Source: Agarophyton chilense
Lineage: Eukaryota > Rhodophyta > Florideophyceae > Gracilariales > Gracilariaceae
DNA length: 64,000 bases
Assembly (NCBI GenBank): GCA_030374765.1
Contig: JARGXX010000096.1
Location: forward strand, 310,001-374,000
Reading direction: 5' to 3'
Part shown: positions 1 to 11,570 of the stretch, in pieces
How the letters are laid out: each line of letters begins with the position of its first letter
Numbering within the stretch: the first letter of the stretch is position 1
The notes under the pieces: generated by a model
The model's database searches: none
Told to the model about the DNA's origin: nothing
What the model saw: only the letters and a program-made list of their open reading frames with translations
Made by a program: the position numbers and the translations under genes

Positions 1-1033
1 ACCCGCAGCTCATATTACAGCTGAGGAAGCGTTCGTTGGTGTTTTTAGATGACCGATTGGCACGGCAAGCGACTGTCAGGGAAGTTTTTTAACTGATTAA
101 GTCGGAAACTCGTTTGAAGAGACAACTGAAAAAGCATTTAGTCTTGCCACACCGAGGTCTAGCATATCTTCAAGATGTCTTCTACGCGAGAGATATGCAG
201 CTTCGTATGTCCCTTGGATTAGCGGAAGCGGATGATAGATACAAAAGCAGATGCTTTTTCGTTTGACAGAACAAATTCGAGCATCATAGTTTCTTGAAGA
301 TTGTCCTGTGCTTGGACCGGGATATTTTCCCATGCATATTGGATTCACCAGTCTTTGGTGGGGTCCCGGAGAAGGCAAGTAGCGATGCGCACTTCGCGCG
401 ACAGGGTCAATCGGTCGAGACTTCTGACCCTGCACATAGGAACTATAAAATACTGTACCTTGAGAGAGGTTCTTTCTTCAACGTTTCTATTAAACGTCGT
501 TGTAACATTTGAGATTATCATTTGGAGCAATGATGTCGACCGTCCACGTTTGCGCTCATTCAAAGGAGCGGTGGCGGTTTGTCAGCTTTTTCTCGGTTGC
601 GGTGGAACGACAGCTGTTGGTGGGGAGGAAACAGAGGTGTAGTGTACGTAAGAAATGAGGTGCGAGGTGGGGATGGGGTTGGGTGCGGGGAGGGGAGCGT
701 GGAGGGGAACAGAACTTCTTCAGTGCGCGAAACCTGGATAAAGCCACCACCCTATTCCTCCTCAATGCCATCCACAGTTGGGAACTCGGACTTTTATCGT
801 AGTCAGTACTTAGAAAACTATTAAAAAAACTAGTTTCAGCGTTTTGCAGACCCGGACCTAGCCCACAGTTTTTTGAACTTCATAAAATCATAAACAAGAA
901 AGGAATTTGAATAATGGCCAAAAAAAAAAACAAAGTTATGTCATTCAATACTTGGTCGTTTCACCTCTTTTCTCTACCACCTGAATACAACGCTCCTATA
1001 TAGAGCTGTAAGGTGAGTTAATAAATCCTTCGC
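1..1033. other. Anonymous flank without a recognised gene
   Basis: Only short overlapping reading frames of about 60-110 codons occur on both strands and none resembles a known protein. The stretch holds a G-rich run near 669-695 and short A-runs near 830 and 920. I see nothing else. Confidence 0.5.
669..695 (+). other. G-rich run with quadruplex potential
   Basis: Five runs of three or four G, separated by one to three bases, follow each other on the + strand. This fits the usual pattern for an intramolecular G-quadruplex. No gene start is close by, so no role can be assigned. Confidence 0.4.
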
Positions 1034-1554
1034 TCAACTTATTCCAACATTTGACCACACATTCCGAAAGCGTCCCAACATCTTGGAATAGGCGCTGATT
1101 GGCGTAAATCCGGCGTGCTTAAACCCCCAAACGTTTTCCATAATGTTCAAGTCAGGTGAATTGGCCGGCCACCGTAAAACTTTAGCATTATGATCAACCA
1201 ACCACTTGGTAGTATACACTGAACGATATATAGAATCCCCGCCTTTCTGGATATTAAAACTTTCACCAATTGTTTCGCCTGCAAATGGTAACAGTTCTTT
1301 CTGCAACACCTAGCAGTACTTCATACAGTACATTTTACCGATGCAAACGACCAGAATAATTGAATCATAGGACGAACACGCACCGCGAAGCATCACAGAA
1401 TCCCCTCCATTCTGTCGCTTAGAAAGATTAATCTCTTTCTTCGTTTTACTGAGCTAATAATGAGCAAATTCATCTGGTCTATCTAGGTTTAATTTCTTTT
1501 TAACGGAAAAAATTGGTTTTCTCCATTTCTTCGTACAAAAAGTCATCTTCTCTC
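1034..1554 (-). pseudogene. Tc1/mariner transposase remnant
   Basis: Read on the minus strand, the region gives the central and C-terminal parts of a Tc1-type DDE transposase in one mostly open frame. Visible blocks are WRKPIFS followed by a degraded SDEKKFNLDGPD-like segment (about 1530-1470), a KRQNGGDSVMLRGA block (matching family KRQxGGGSVMVWGAFS), LLPFAGETIGE, and PANSPDLNIMENVWG near the C-terminus, which keeps the family glutamate. The second catalytic Asp is lost (SVKKK in place of SDEKK), the QDNAPxH block has decayed to GGDSIYRS, and at least two in-frame stops occur. The N-terminal DNA-binding part is absent, and the remnant ends within about 10 bp of the left LTR of element A. It is clearly inactive. 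Confidence 0.75.
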
Positions 1555-1563
1555 AAACACATA

Positions 1564-2183
1564 AGAAGGTCTGACATTTGAGGTTGTCAATATACTACAC
1601 TGACCCTGTAGGTGATGGATGCGAGAGATCATCGGCCATTCAGCTCCGGGCGAGCTACCATCTAGGTGTTGTCAACCACGTGTAGTGTTGACATGTACCT
1701 TCTGGTTGAGTAATTGGTAGTACTTGTAATTGTAATTATATCTATTTTAGTACAGTAGTGGAGTGGCCACCTGGCACTGTAGCCAGTGCTGGCCAGGTCT
1801 CTGACACTAGGTCATAGACCGTGCCTTGCTGGCACTTCCCGGGTGATCTAAGGAGTGCAGTCCACTGAATATAGGGAACTGCACCTCCCCCATCCTCGTC
1901 TGATAAAGACGGGCGTCACTTGGGTCACGACTATACCTTTTGGTTCAGTGTTTCTCAACTACCACACAAGCTTTCCCGCGCGTCGACGCCTACCATCGTT
2001 CACTTACACGGTATAGGCTAGTCGCCCCGCCGTTTGCCCCTGCGGGTTTTCACGGTGCCCTGTTACCATCGAGGTTTACTACGTCTACCTTCGAAGGTTG
2101 AGCGTCAACACGCTCCCTACGGCTGAGCGTCACTACGCTCCCGAGACAAGACAGTAGCATACCCCAGAGGTGATTGTAAGACA
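1564..2183 (+). repeat. 5' LTR of element A, 5' end degraded
   Basis: It aligns along its whole length with 23770-24378, with many substitutions and an extra GGCTGAGCGTCACTACGCTC-like duplication near 2120. The right copy begins TGTCGTA and ends TACGACA, a 7-bp inverted repeat typical of LTR ends. Here the start has been lost or replaced, because similarity begins only at about AGAAGGTCTG (1564). The end is GTAAGACA at 2183. The U3, R and U5 borders cannot be set by eye. Confidence 0.8.
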
Positions 2184-2186
2184 TTT

Positions 2187-2204
2187 TGGTCTCCCGACTT
2201 AGAA
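2187..2204 (+). other. Primer binding site of element A (tRNA-Tyr-like)
   Basis: TGGTCTCCCGACTTAGAA starts 3 bp after the 5' LTR and is identical to the stretch next to the 5' LTR of element B, although the LTRs are unrelated. Its complement ends in CCA and fits a tRNA 3' end with C61, G72 and A73. A C1-G72 pair with A73 is the hallmark of eukaryotic tRNA-Tyr. Confidence 0.65.
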
Positions 2205-2330
2205 AGTATTTTTATGTTTCGTCGTACCTTCACGGTTCACACGAGATTACGAGAAGGATTGGACGCTCGTACACCTATTTGGTTTCAGATAATCCCGCAA
2301 AGCAATACAGGATACCACTATTGGTCACAA

Positions 2331-4404
2331 ATGGAACGACTTAAAAGGAATACGCGTGGTGCGAGCGCCCCACCAACCCATAAAGGTCCTAAAGGAGCCC
2401 CATCGGCTCAAGCGATTCTGGAAAACCCCGAGGAGCTGCTCCGGCACCCTCGGGACAAAACCGTAAAGGTACATGATCTGCCGCCAATGGCAACGGAACC
2501 TCAAAGGGAATTACCAATTGAGGTTGCAGCGGAGGAGCTATATCCTTAGCTCGAAGAGCCAGCGAAAGCGCTCGTCACCCTCGCGGTCGAGGATGCATTA
2601 ACCGTAAAGGAGAAGTCGGATACCCAGATGGTTCCGCCCTCAATGGATGTCGATGCATTTACCCGTATTGTGGTTGACCGAGCAGCTCAAGAGCTTTCGG
2701 ACAGGATACCTGAAATGGTGAAACATTATTTCTTTACAGATGCTAGGGAGCATGTTTACCGCACTGTGCAGGACGTTTGGGTTTCCGAGAGATTTGCAGA
2801 ATCCCGACCTACACAGGTGAACATCGCAAAGCGCGTACCACAAGGGTTCCAAATGGGTCATTCCACCCATTCCAAACACTTAAATACTGATAGTGAGTAC
2901 CTACAAGGTCCAAGGCATATTCAAGAGGTCCCGGGGAAGGTAGATCCTCAGGACATTTATCTGCCACCAATTACTGGTTTCGTTCAAAAGGATACCCATG
3001 GAGGTGGTTGCAAGGACGATTCGTCTGACTCGTTGGATGAGCGAAGAAGAAACCGAAAAGGGAAGAAGCGGAGGACTAAGAGAGGAAAGAGTCGAGAGGA
3101 TGATTCAGAACCCGACTCGTCAGACTCCAGTTCCGATACGAGTTCATCGTCGGATGATGACCGTAAAGGTAAGAAGAAGAAGAAACCGAACAGATCGACG
3201 AAGAAGTCGTCGAAAAAGACCCGAAAGGGTAAAAAATCAATACAATGAGTCGCCCGAGTCTGAGTCGAACACCGAAATGGACCTGGAGGTGCACCAACCA
3301 TTGAACGATATGTTCACCAAAGCGTTTGATTGCAGGACTTATCGGTTGATCAAGAAGTCTTCTGAATACACCCAAGAGGTTGCTCAGAAGATTACTAAGC
3401 ACCAAAAGACGCTCAGCTTCCAAATGGGTGACACCACCTTCACAGGTACGGATCCTATTGCGATGATTGAGTTTCTACAGAAGTTCAAGCTTGCATGTGA
3501 CCAAAATGGTTTTTCCGAGGGCGCTGCTATGTGGCTATTTCGGTTTTACCTTAGAGGACAAGCATACTACTTGCTGCAGGGTAAGCTCTGCGGCAATACA
3601 TTAGCGATGGATGAGGATGGCACAGAGATGTTGGAGTCATACCCAGAGGTGGTCAATTTCCTTTTGGAAACATACACCACCGATGAGTTTATCCAAGAGG
3701 CTGATTCGGAAGTCCTCGCCTTCCATCAAAGGTCTGGGCAAACCGAATCGGATTTTTCGCTCGCGCTGTGGAATCTGGCAATCCGCCGTGGTAATGTGTT
3801 CACTACCTCTCGGTTGAAGTCGCTATTTGCCGACAATGTCGACAAAGCCATCCGTTCCCAGGTACGCAATTACCTGGCTACTAACGGAAAGGTAGCCTAC
3901 AATGGGCTGGCTCGATACTCCCAGGGCCTTGGAGATACGTTTCGGCTGGGAAAGAGACCAGCCGTGCCTCTTACCTCGAAGGATAAATCGAAAAGGTCGG
4001 TCTTGGAAATTGAAGACACCACAACCTCAGAAGGTAGCTCTCACATCGAAGTACCTACAGGAACCGCTATCCACTTGGTACCGACCCAGGGGCGGTTCTC
4101 GAAACCCTCGACGGTAGGAAATTGGTCGTCCACGCGTACACCGCACTCGGTAAAATCGCCGCCAAGTGCGATGAGCTTGAAGAGGATGCAGGGAGCGAGC
4201 TCCCCTAACTCGCCACACACATCCTACGCCACTGCTCCTACCAACCAGGTTTCGAAGCCCCCCTTAATGGTAACGCGAGACACCCAAACTGGAGGCCTCG
4301 TTTGCTGGTTCTGTCTCGCGACAGACCATTTGGCAAACAATTGCGCTAACTTACCTCCAGGAATGAGAGACCAGTTGATTCAGGCTTGCATGCAGAATCA
4401 CTAA
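2331..4404 (+). pseudogene. gag of element A (broken)
   Basis: Gag is the nucleocapsid precursor that packages element RNA. An ATG at 2331 opens a frame interrupted by TAG at 2547-2549; it resumes and runs to 3248 through an acidic/basic Ser-Asp-Lys-Arg-rich stretch. Coding similarity to the gag of element B then continues in the next frame, from about 3240 to 4404. The shared capsid-like part includes a FTGTDPI motif (FTGTDPIAM here, FTGTDPILV in B). A zinc knuckle CWFCLATDHLANNC (CX2CX4HX4C) lies near the C-terminus. One nonsense mutation and one frameshift make it a pseudogene. The lysine-rich tract before the frameshift has a matching Ser/Asp-rich block in B, so it belongs to the protein. 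Confidence 0.75.
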
Positions 4405-4634
4405 CGCCTCTATGGTTCTTCAACGCAATCACCAAATAGGTTCCAACCCCGTACACCGGCACAGGTCAATACCATCGAGGAAACACCAAACTTGGACTCA
4501 ACCCCTCCCGTATAGGAGGAAAACACCGAACGGTTGGCGTAATTGCCGAACCAAACCTGCAAGTAGAAGGCCAATCGATACCCAGAACCTTGAAGGTGGA
4601 ATAGAACACGTCACAACCAGTTCCGTTTTGTCAT

Positions 4635-5303
4635 ATGAAGTACAATAACTATAAAGTAAGTGCTTCAATGTGTTTCTCCGATCGCCTTGCGGTTCCGGTC
4701 ACCTGCGTGTTGGATACGGGGGCCGGCCCAAACGTTCTGAACTCCCGCGTCATACCTGAGGCGGTAATTCGGAGCTTGAGCGGACCTCCCGACAACAACC
4801 CGCTGGTGGATGCAAATGAGCTCCCATTAAACTTTCGAGGTATGCTCACCACTGTGGTGCCGCTCGGACACCTCAAGGTAAGACTGCAATTCTTTGTTGT
4901 CGACCGTTTACCAACAGACTGCCTACTAGGTACGAACTTCATTGACAGACATGTCAAAGCAATCCTTCCTGGTTCCCGTACCGTTGCCCTACGTCACAGG
5001 GGACGAATTTCCATTTTAGGTAATACGGAAACCAAACGGGGATGGTTCGTCAAACCGAAGAAGAGGATATCCACCGAAACGGTCTCCAACAAAGTGCGCA
5101 TTACCAAACAGGTTGTTATCCCGCCAATGAACCAAATATTGGTACCGGTGTCGTGTGCGACCCCCGGGCTGGTCATACTACAACACCATCCGAGGTTAGC
5201 ACATCGATACCTCACCTTGATGGCCAACGGGATTGTCTACAACATCCAAAATCAACCCTTGAAAGTGTGTCTCAGCAACTTCAGCAGTCATGACGTGAAG
5301 TAG
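4635..5303 (+). pseudogene. Aspartic protease domain of element A pol
   Basis: The frame shows the retroviral-type aspartic protease signature LDTGAGPN at about residues 29-36, followed by LLGTNFIDR, matching VILGCDFCDR in element B, where the same domain begins the pol polyprotein. The family cleaves Gag-Pol into mature proteins. The frame is open for 222 codons and ends at a stop before reverse transcriptase, which sits in another frame, so the polyprotein is broken. Between 5304 and about 5570 only weak, frame-shifted similarity to B is seen. Confidence 0.7.
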
Positions 5304-5569
5304 CCGAAAAATACCAATGTTGGCATCGCACTACCGGCACCACAAGGGGTCTTCACCGTAGCTCACACTGATCTCGGCGAGGTCGCCTTCGATAAGGAAG
5401 GGGGGTGCGCTAATGCGTCCACAACCACAAACGTATCGATAAATACCAACTTGGAAGCAAAGGTAACCGATAAAGCATCGGTAGACAAAGAAGAGAAATC
5501 GGACCCTGACAGACAATGGCAAGATACAGTCCAGATCGGTGAAAAAATGGCCAACTGCGGTGCCGTATT

Positions 5570-6988
5570 ATCGACCTTCTGGAGGAGTTCGAAACCATGG
5601 GGTCGGGCCATCTGGGCCAAATTAAGGCCACACAGCATCGCATCGAGCTCCTCCCTGACTCAAAGCCGATTTATCAGCAACCATACCGTGCAGGTCCGAA
5701 GGCGATAGAGATAGAACTCAAAGAAGTGGAGCGAATGCTCCAAGAAGGTGTAATTGAACCAGCCAACTCAGATTAGGCTAGTCCCGTGGTTCTGGTTCAG
5801 AAGAAAAGGGATAACCGTATGAGGTTTTGTGTGGGCTACAGGAGCCTTAATAGCGTGACCATCAGGGATTCGTACCCGATACCTAGAATGGATGAGTGCA
5901 TTGACGCCTTGGGAGATGCGCAGATATTTACCACATTGGATGCCAATTGTGGTTATTGGCAGGTATCCGTAGGTGAGGAAGATCGAGACAAAACGACCTT
6001 CACGTGCCATGCAGGTTTGTTTCGCTTCACGCGGATGCCTTTCCGGTTGCGCAATGCTCCAGCCACCTTTCAGAGGGCGCTGGACATCATCCTTTCGAAG
6101 GTTGAGTGGACAACCGCCTTGGTATACATCGATGATGTAATCATCTACTCCAGATCTGTAGAGGAGCATTTTGCTTACGTGCGCCCCGTACTTACCCTCC
6201 TAGCTGAGGCGGGGGTGACGCTGAAGCTACGCCAATGCGTCTTCTTTACCAGAACGGTTGAATACCTGGGCCAAATCATAGGCCCGGGTACCCTAGAGGT
6301 TGCGCCGAGAAACAATAGAGCCGTACAGGAGATCAAGGTGACACGATCCCAGACAAAAGTACGATCCTTTATAGGTTTATGCAACGTCTATCGTCGCTTC
6401 GTGAAGGAATTTGCGAAAATAGCGGCTCCCCTCAACAAGAAGCTCCAGAAAGGTGAATCTGAACGGTTTGGGAATCTATCGAACGACGAAATGGATACCT
6501 TTGAGGAATTGAAACAAGCGCTGTTATCACCGCCAATCTTAGAGTTACCGCAAACAGGTCTACCGTACGCGCTGGATACAGATGCATTCCGTGCCCAAAT
6601 TGGTTGTTGTCTCATGCAGGAGCAGCACAATGGAGACAAATTACCTATAGAGTACTGGATCCGCGCTATGAATGAGGCGGAGCAGAACTAAACGGTAACC
6701 GAGAAGGAATGTCTAGCAGTAGTGTGCAGCATTTTGATGCTCCGTCCATACCTTTATGGTGAGCGCTTTACGCTGCGCATGGACCACGATGCGTTAAGGT
6801 GGATCCTCGGAATGGCAGATGCGTCTGGTAGACTTGCCCGTTCGAGTTTGAGACTGTCGGAGTTTGGATACGACGTACAGTACCGTCCAGATATCAAGCA
6901 CAACATAGCTGATGCTGTGTCACGCTTAAACACCTCAGGGTTAGAGACAGAACCTGTGGACGATGACATCCCTTGCTTTTTGGTGTAA
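5570..6988 (+). pseudogene. Reverse transcriptase and RNase H of element A pol (nonsense mutations)
   Basis: The reading starts with the conserved HRIELLPDSKPI block and reaches the RT active site YIDDVIIYS (catalytic DD) near 6127. The LxxLLxxAGVTLKLxxC block, a GLCNVYRRFV thumb block and the RNase H segment TEKECLAVV with DHDALRWIL follow. A TAG stop at 5774-5776 breaks the frame just before ASPVVLVQKK, and a TAA at 6689-6691 replaces the Tyr codon expected in the RNxYSV-type RNase H block. It ends with DIPCFLV and a stop, the counterpart of GIPCFMV in B. The family copies element RNA into DNA. The enzyme core is recognisable but cannot be made as one protein. Confidence 0.8.
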
Positions 6989-7066
6989 TCAAACCAAAAT
7001 GGTACCGGCGAACACGTAGAAGGATGTTGGGACTTACCTGAAGAAGGTGCATAGCGAAACACCGGC

Positions 7067-7717
7067 ATGGCACCGCAGATACTGACCCTAGAGGAAACGA
7101 ACGGCATGCCCGTAACCCTAGAGAAATTTCTACGAGAACAGGCCCAGGATGCGTACTGCAGAACCCTGGCTGACCAAATTGGTTTCAAAGGATCACCGTT
7201 CGATGTGGACCACAATGGGTACATCGTGAGAAGGTCAACCTTATATGGTAGCCTTCAAAGGGTGGTTCCGAAGGCGCTGCGGCCGAGAATCTTGTATCTC
7301 GCGCACTACCCGCGACTATCGGGACACCTCGGTGCCACCAAGATGTATTACATCTTGAGGCAACAGTTATATTGGCCTCATATGGCCCATGATGTCTATA
7401 CCTTTGTAGGTCAATACGAATCATGTGTTCGTACCCGCCGTGGTATTCGAAAGCATCGAAAGTACCTCAAGCTGTTTCCAGCAGCGGGTCCGCTGGAGTT
7501 TGTTGCGATAGACCTTCTAGGACCACTTCCCAAGACCAGGAATGGGTATCAGCACATTCTAGTGATCACCAACAGGTTCTCGAAGCTCACGAGAGCGATA
7601 CCTTTAAAGGATACGAAGTCAACAACCTCCCCTAATCCTATAACCTTCAGCTACACCGGTCAGCGCAGACCACTCCCTTTGATTTGGTTCTTTCGCGACA
7701 CCCGCCAGGTATTGTAG
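7067..7717 (+). pseudogene. Integrase of element A with deleted catalytic core
   Basis: The N-terminal zinc-binding-like region (HYPRLSGHLG, then YWPHMAHDVYTF) and the first part of the catalytic core with AIDLLGPLP (first catalytic Asp) are present up to PLKDTKSTT near 7625. The sequence then jumps to the C-terminal YNLQLHR region that follows the core in element B. About 115 codons are missing, including the second catalytic Asp and the Glu, and the frame shifts at the junction. The third metal ligand is Tyr (GQYESC) where most integrases have Cys. It cannot integrate DNA. Confidence 0.75.
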
Positions 7718-8700
7718 TGCAGGGAGATTATACCACCAGCACTGCAGCTGGCGCACTGACCCCTGTCCAAGTCGAGCGAAATACCATTGTGAGGTTGAGG
7801 AGGGCTCTCAAACATGCAGAGAGCCGCCTCACTGCAGCCCAGAAGCGGTACAAGGCCGACTACGACCGTAGGGTAACCAAAGTGGTCTCTGTATCCTCCG
7901 GACAATATGTCTACATAGAAAACCCACCTTCAGGTAAAAGACCACGACCGGGTGATGAAGCGGACAATGAAGCTATTCATAGAGATATCAATTTGAAGCT
8001 TCTATCCAAATCAGTGGGACCGTATAAGGTATTGAACGCATCGGACCACACCGTTACGATTGAACCAGATGGAATACCGAATACGATATCAATTGACCGT
8101 ATTACGGTAGCACCTGAAACGGTTCAACATAGCATTGAGGCAGGCACCTCAGCCCGAGAGCCCAGAGCGGTAGCTCTGCGCACTCGACCCTCGGAGGACC
8201 CCACCCCAATTGATGTGAACGATGACCTTCAACGGGATGATCCAGATTACAACCCTCTAACAAGGACGGAAATTGAACCTCAAACGGTAAGAGTGGGAGC
8301 TCCCGACCCGGCTCGCACACACAAAGCTCCCAACTCGGAACAAATGAACCCTCGAGGTAGCGTTCCCCCGAAAGATCAGGACCACATCTCAGAGGAATTT
8401 CCCGTCGACCGTCTGGTGAGCCACACGCGAACCTACAATGGTCTGCAGTACACCGTAAGGTGGTACGGCTGGGGCCCAGAAGGGGACACCCTCGAACTCC
8501 CAGCCGCAATACCCCCACACTTCCGTATCAGGTATTGGCGCCGTCGCAAGGAGCCGATGCCTGCAGACGGCTCACCTTGGACCTTCGTGGTACTCAGGCC
8601 TAAGGAAGGGGGAGAAAAGACGTCGTTTTTCGCAAAAGGTGGGCGCATATGCGTGTCAGATTACCTACAGGGGAGGAAACGAAAGAAAAACCGAATGTAA
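7684..8700 (+). pseudogene. Integrase C-terminus and chromodomain of element A
   Basis: This frame restarts after the integrase deletion. It holds the C-terminal GPYKVL block (GPY/F type) near 8020 and a roughly 130-residue linker. A chromodomain follows from about 8390 to 8560, with EEFPVDRLVSH, YTVRWYGWGPEGDTLEL and HFRIRYWRRR. The aromatic residues of the histone-tail cage are represented by the Y and W positions of the VRWYGW block. Chromodomains on such integrases steer insertion to marked chromatin in characterised chromoviruses; that this one did so is inference. The region is cut off from the rest of pol by a frame change. Confidence 0.7.
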
Positions 8701-8887
8701 CAGTAGAAGAGACAACAAGAGACAACAATTTAATTTAAGAAGGAAACAATAAGGAAGTCAAGTGGCAAGCAGCCGCCACAAGAACCTCAAAGGTGAAGCG
8801 ACACAAAGTCTAGCCCCCGAATCCGGGAGTAGAAGGACCTGTTCGTTTAGGAGCAGTGGGATCAGGAGGACCCGTGGTGTTGAGTAC

Positions 8888-10573
8888 TCACGGAGGAAAA
8901 CTTGCAGAATTGCTAGGAGCCATCGACCTAGGAGGTAGCGAGGCAGCGGTAGCCCCGCCACTGGCGAGTGGAGTCGAAACCAAAAGAGGATGAACGAAAG
9001 GAACCGCCGGAGCGGGTGGCAAAACAGCAGGGCTCAAGTTAGCACCTAGAAGGGGATCCGTCAAAGGATCAGATGGCGCATCAGCAGAGACGCTTGCCAG
9101 ATTGGCAACCTGACGGGTGGCCAGTTGGTACATGTCCAACTGGAACTGATTTCGGAACTCACCAAGTTGGTTCAGCACCTTCATGTATTGCGCATGGCGC
9201 GGCAGCAAACCTTCAAGGAGCGTTAATGCAGCAATCAGAGAGGTAGGCCCAGCCCTCTGAAAGTTGGTGACGCAAGACTGGCGAATTCGAGCCAGCAAAC
9301 CAATCACGGCCGGAGAATCCATCATAAGATGAGGCGGAGGACGAGAAATACCCGCTAACAGAGGTCGAACCGGACCACAAACCCGCGAGGAGCTCGGTTG
9401 AGTAGGAGTCACACCCGTAGGGATAGGCGACTTACGACCTTGAGGTAACGGCTCGGACGGGAAGGGACCAGCATAACGACCAACCGGTGTGTCCACAGTA
9501 CCGTGATAAGGTTCGGGACTCGCGGGAGCTCCATAAACAGGAGGCTCCCCGTGATAATATTGGGCGTGGCGAGGCACAATCTCCCAAGTTGCGGGATCGA
9601 AAGCCTCCCAACCTTGATGGGAATCCCAATGATAATTTATGCTCTGCTCGAGATACGAGTCCAAATCCTTCACGGTATAGTCAGTCCCCTCAACGATGTT
9701 CTCGCAACCAAATCTGAAAATATCCTGGACAACCCTCGGAGGTATGAAGAAGATGCAACCTACAGGTTGAACACCATCTCGGTATATGTCAGAGTCGGGA
9801 TTGCGACAATCCCAATCGATACCGTAACGGGCGGCCTCCAGAGCCAGGATGGCAACCAATACGGTCCACTCCGAGAGGGAATCGACCAAATGAGGTAATA
9901 CCGCTCTAGGTTCCGGGAAATCTGACTCCCGAAATACGCCAAGACCGGCGGAGAGGGCACGCTCAGTGATAACGGAAGCTCATAGGACTCCCACCACTCC
10001 GGTCGAAGCACGTACCAGTCGCGTCTGTCTTTCCCAGGTTGTGAGAAGAACTCGACGTTATGAAACATATGCATAACGCGAGTGTAAGAGTTGCGAGTGC
10101 GAACGCGACTCTCCGTCGCTGCATCCTCGCCCCACCTACTACGGTCAGCCCAATTGATAGTGGTGAAAGGCCGATTCAGGGAAACCAAGTCAGGTGAAAC
10201 CGGAAGGTAAGTCTCCGGAATAGACGGGTACTGGCACACTTGCACCCCCAATCGACGGTAGTAATCCAGCTCCGGTTCGATGCGCACATACGGCAAGTCG
10301 CTCGGATATATCGGCGGGATGAAATACCTCAAAGGTGTATGACGCTGCCGACTATGGTAACATTCCAGTCGACCCTGAAGAGGTTGAGAGTCTTGGTCCC
10401 GTTTCTTGAAAATCAATGGAACGGAGCGAAGGGGCTCGAAGTCCCAACGGGACAAACCCAAGTAGGTATCCAATTGTGGTCTGGTAAGAGCTTCCGGCAA
10501 TGACGAATTGCCCACCGCCACAGGCCAATCGTGCTTCAACAGGTCATTGTTCTTCACCTGGTCGAAGGTATAT
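8888..10573 (-). pseudogene. Antisense ORF of element A, C-terminal part, frameshifted
   Basis: Reading on the strand opposite to gag-pol, one frame runs from the junction with element B (10573) to 9760. A second frame takes over near 9860 and runs to the stop at 8888. Similarity to the antisense ORF of element B switches frame at the same place: RYYLIWS then VLVAILALEAARYG here, against IYYIWSR then ALVAAEWAARVAAHLL in B. Other shared landmarks are WYVLRPEWWESYELP (B: RFVPLPAWWSKVEVP) and AFDPATWEIVPRH (B: RYDPGSGSWVCYNPF). The C-terminal 200 residues are Pro/Ala/Ser-rich. No known domain is recognised. One frameshift and the insertion of B break the gene; its N-terminal part is at 22353-23075. 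Confidence 0.7.
10569..10573. repeat. Target site duplication of element B, left copy
   Basis: TATAT directly abuts the TGTGGAG start of the left LTR and recurs at 22353-22357 next to the right LTR. Five bp is the usual duplication length for Ty3/gypsy integrases. Confidence 0.85.
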
Positions 10574-11489
10574 TGTGGAGCAAAACCCGGCGACAGGAAG
10601 TGCTCTCAAGGTGTTCGAAGCCTTGCTCCCTGGGTGAGGCAGACTCAGAGACAGAGCCCTCCGTTCCACCCGTAGTGTGGGGTGTAACTCCCACGGGGGA
10701 TTCCGGCAGTACCGACGGAGGTGAGGGGTAGAAACCGTTGGATCGGGAATGGGTATGGGTATCCCAAAGAATGGGGGAAAGTCCGGCGAAGAGGAAAAAC
10801 GGGGCGAGGGTCGGGCACTAACAGGCACCGGACCCAAGAACCAGAAAAGGGGCGAAACAACAAAAGAAACCCAATACAGGGTCGAAAACCTGTCCTCGAA
10901 AGGAAACACAAAAAGCACGCAACAAGTAAGCAGAACCCCCACGGGGTATCGTGCACGCAGGTCGTCTGAGCCGTCCCAAGGGGGTGGTTGCACGGAACCC
11001 AAACGTGGGCACTCTCCAAGTGGAGTCATGTCCCCACGCAGGCGTTGCTAACCAGAGCCCGTTCCGGGTTGTAAGGCCGAAACGATGGCGACGAAGAACC
11101 TCTAAAGGTATCGAAGACCAACCTTGGTTACCATTTACTCTGAGCTTCGGACTGTCAGATCTCATCTCCCTAAGTAGGGCCCACTAACTAAACTCTACAG
11201 TAGTGCACACCTGCTCAGGGCCATACACGTGGAGATCCCACTGTCAGGGCCCAAAAGTCCAACGTTCTAACAAATATCCGAAAATCGGTGCCAAAATTAA
11301 GCCACGTGTATCACGGGGCCAATCCAACCATGGGCCATCCGAATTTTCACTTCATAGGCGAACTCTAACCAGAAAACAGTGCCACCTCAGCACACCTTAG
11401 AGGGGATCATAGTCATAACCCTCGGAGGGTTCAATCCTCATTCTATGAGTTGCATCTTCAAGTATCCCCTAACTGGGCGTTGCTCTACA
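10574..11489 (-). repeat. 3' LTR of element B
   Basis: It starts TGTGGAG and ends GCTCTACA on the + strand and matches 21437-22352 base for base except at about eight sites. It contains no long protein frame with a recognisable match. Read in element orientation it should carry promoter and polyadenylation signals, which I cannot place. Confidence 0.9.
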
Positions 11490-11502
11490 TCTCCCCCTCC
11501 TT
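11490..11502 (-). other. Polypurine tract of element B
   Basis: In element orientation the 13 bases directly before the 3' LTR are AAGGAGGGGGAGA, all purine, the expected primer for plus-strand DNA synthesis by RNase H. Position and composition are exactly as required. Confidence 0.75.
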
Positions 11503-11570
11503 AAGACGAGGAAGAACATTCCGAGCCGCGGGTGTCTCGCTTTCCGGTCACTATATATACTTCTCTCCCA

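Noticed and set aside
11428..11437. tRNA T-loop-like GGTTCAATCC in the LTR of element B
   Set aside because: There is no matching acceptor, D or anticodon arm around it and it lies inside an LTR.
11551..11560. TATATATA as promoter of the antisense ORF in element B
   Set aside because: It lies only about 11-20 bp before the ATG, too close for a normal TATA box serving that start codon; a start inside the LTR is more likely.
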